Source: an uncultured Eubacterium sp.
GTDB taxonomy: Bacteria > Bacillota > Clostridia > Peptostreptococcales > Anaerovoracaceae
Assembly (NCBI GenBank): GCA_900551775.1
Contig: URXI01000231.1
Location: 1 to 6,968, forward strand
DNA: 6,968 nt
Reading direction: 5' to 3'
The notes beneath the pieces were generated by a model. It made no database searches. It worked only from the letters and a program-made list of their open reading frames with translations, and was not told where the DNA came from. This document shows positions 6,112-6,968 of the stretch, piece after piece. Both the position numbers and the translations under genes were made by a program. Each line of letters starts with the position of its first letter. The first letter of the stretch is position 1.

Positions 6112-6198
6112 CTATCTTTTCAAAAAGTTCAGCAGCGCAATTAGAAAACCGCCCCAGAGGGGAGCAGTAAAAATAACGATTGTAAATCCTCCTGGCAT
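6112..6198 (-). CDS. Small single-helix membrane peptide with WGG motif, probable symporter accessory subunit
   Basis: A 28-residue open frame starts at the ATG at 6198 with GGAGG seven bases upstream, 16 bases after the creatininase stop, and ends at a TAG (6112-6114) lying within the symporter's own Shine-Dalgarno. The peptide begins MPGGFTIVIF, then has APLWGGFLIALL and a charged NFLKR end: one membrane helix, positive C-terminus. The WGG in mid-helix recalls the small subunits of methionine/alanine importers (MetS type), which accompany a large Na+ symporter and are needed for its transport. Here the partner is SSS rather than NSS family, so the assignment is by size, motif and position, from memory of the family. 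Its good ribosome binding site and exact fit between two genes favour a real gene over chance. It is too short for most gene finders. Confidence 0.65.
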   Translation of the reverse strand: MPGGFTIVIFTAPLWGGFLIALLNFLKR

Positions 6199-6214
6199 GA
6201 TGTTCCCTCCAATC

Positions 6215-6904
6215 TTACTTGCATTCATCTCTTACGATGGGGATTAACGTTTTCAGCAGTTCCTTCCAGATTCGCTCTCCTTTTTCCTTTGTCGCCAAAG
6301 TGGCTTTCCAGAGGCTGCCGCTCTTTGTGGTGAATCTGTCTTCTATTGGCAGTACATCGTAGAAAGTGCATTGCTTTGGTCCATCGTCTACGGCTCTGTC
6401 CATCATCACCAGTTCCGGTGCAATGTGCAGCAAAATGGCCGTCTCGAACATGGCGGCGTGTTCTACGCCCCAGCCCGGAAATCCGTCGGGATAGAGAAAT
6501 TCCATGGTTTCCTCGTCAAAGCTGTCAAAGGGCGTCTCCATAATCAAAACCTTGACATCTGTGCGCGTGCCGCGTTCCGTCGCCCTGAAAGCCGCCTCGT
6601 AGAGAAAGTTGGAATTTTCCATATGCCAGTTAAACAAGACGACCTTCTTGAAACCGTGTCGGATAAACTCCCTGATCAGCTCCTCTACCTGGTGGATGAA
6701 GGTGATTCCTCCAATTGATGTCGTACCGACGAAGCCCTGTCCGCCCCCGCTCTGCGGTCTGGAATTGGTTCCGTAAGCCACTGGCGGTGCCACCAGCATA
6801 TCAGTTTTTTCGGCGATAGCAAGGCATAGTTCTGTCGAGATCAGGAAATCTGTAGCCAGCGGCAGATGATATCCGTGCTGCTCCACAGCCCCCACAGGAA
6901 TCAT
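6215..6904 (-). CDS. Creatininase family amidohydrolase, probable creatininase
   Basis: A probable creatinine amidohydrolase (creatinine + water to creatine, reversible), metal-dependent and cytosolic. The 229-residue protein keeps every active-site element of the Pseudomonas enzyme with a constant offset: E8, H10 and D19 (VEQHG...LATD) match E34/H36/D45, and H94 and E96 (NWHMEN) match H120/E122. W145, E148 and H149 (GWGVEH) match W174/E177/H178. SGGGQGFVGTTS and LYPDGFPGW strengthen true creatininase over other family members such as formamide hydrolases or MftE. The ATG at 6904 follows AGGAGG by ten bases; an in-frame TAA at 6956-6958 and no other start rule out a longer form, so the protein lacks about 26 N-terminal residues of the Pseudomonas enzyme. 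It is first in a tight unit with the small peptide and symporter. A creatine-degrading step is not seen in the window. Confidence 0.88.
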   Translation of the reverse strand: MIPVGAVEQHGYHLPLATDFLISTELCLAIAEKTDMLVAPPVAYGTNSRPQSGGGQGFVGTTSIGGITFIHQVEELIREFIRHGFKKVVLFNWHMENSNFLYEAAFRATERGTRTDVKVLIMETPFDSFDEETMEFLYPDGFPGWGVEHAAMFETAILLHIAPELVMMDRAVDDGPKQCTFYDVLPIEDRFTTKSGSLWKATLATKEKGERIWKELLKTLIPIVRDECK

Positions 6905-6920
6905 GATGCCGAAACCTCCT

Positions 6921-6945
6921 AGTATAATAATGATGTAGTCAAGAA
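6921..6945 (-). promoter_or_regulatory. Promoter-like boxes before the creatininase gene, spacer too short
   Basis: Minus-strand TTGACT (6943-6938) and TATACT (6926-6921) are the same hexamers as in the promoter at 1440-1467, but separated by ten bases instead of 16, too close for a normal sigma-A promoter. TATACT alone, just before AGGAGG, could serve as a -10 with a poor -35 (GTCATT) 17 bases upstream. If it works, the start point would fall within or next to the Shine-Dalgarno, so the real promoter may lie beyond the window. Confidence 0.3.
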
Positions 6946-6952
6946 TGACTAC
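6935..6952. repeat. Short perfect inverted repeat upstream of creatininase (possible operator)
   Basis: GTAGTCA (6935-6941) and TGACTAC (6946-6952) form a perfect seven-base dyad with a four-base centre, 31 bases before the creatininase ATG. The minus-strand TTGACT box lies inside it. Size and position fit a binding site for a dimeric regulator. It is also compatible with chance or with a hairpin belonging to a gene outside the window. Confidence 0.4.
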
Positions 6953-6968
6953 CAGTTAATCGTTGTAA

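Noticed and set aside
6923..6928. TATAAT on the plus strand as a divergent promoter pointing out of the window
   Set aside because: No -35 is found 16-18 bases upstream, and the match arises because the minus-strand TATACT region is partly self-complementary. The same TATAAT appears at 1442-1447.

Overview
The window looks like a chromosomal segment of an anaerobic, mid-GC Bacillota, most likely class Clostridia. The grounds are strong AGGAGG-type ribosome binding sites, the style of the proteins, and the mix of an M18 aminopeptidase, a single crotonase, an MNT/HEPN pair and a sodium symporter. No rRNA, tRNA, CRISPR array or insertion sequence was seen. The genus cannot be fixed from the sequence. 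Every gene I can support lies on the minus strand, so transcription runs from high to low coordinates.

Layout in transcription order. (1) 6904-4624 is a creatinine-type unit: a creatininase-family amidohydrolase (6215-6904), an unannotated-looking 28-residue single-helix peptide with a WGG motif (6112-6198), and a PutP-like sodium:solute symporter. The symporter frame runs from 6102 to 4624 and is broken by one in-frame TAG at 5470-5472. (2) 4558-3173 is a complete M18 zinc aminopeptidase, probably with its own promoter. (3) 3095-2352 is an MNT nucleotidyltransferase/HEPN toxin-antitoxin pair. The MNT partner looks intact, while the HEPN partner has lost one base near its start. (4) 2329-1565 is an enoyl-CoA hydratase/isomerase family protein that follows the HEPN gene by 22 bases and ends at a strong intrinsic terminator (1521-1549). 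(5) 1431-32 is a two-gene unit: an MmcQ/YjbR-EVE-like fusion protein, then a DEDDh 3'-5' exonuclease whose ATG overlaps the upstream TGA. This unit starts from a near-consensus promoter placed so close to the ATG that the transcript should be leaderless or nearly so.

How the genes may work together. Creatininase, the small membrane peptide and the symporter form a plausible uptake-and-hydrolysis cassette for creatinine or a related amide. The substrate is inferred from family and context. The MmcQ-EVE/exonuclease pair couples two putative nucleic-acid recognition domains to a nuclease, and it is the best candidate here for an undescribed repair or defence module. The amber codon in the symporter and the frameshift in HEPN are two independent lesions, or recoding events, in one short window. 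Either could be real decay, a draft-sequence error or, for the TAG, suppression or recoding.
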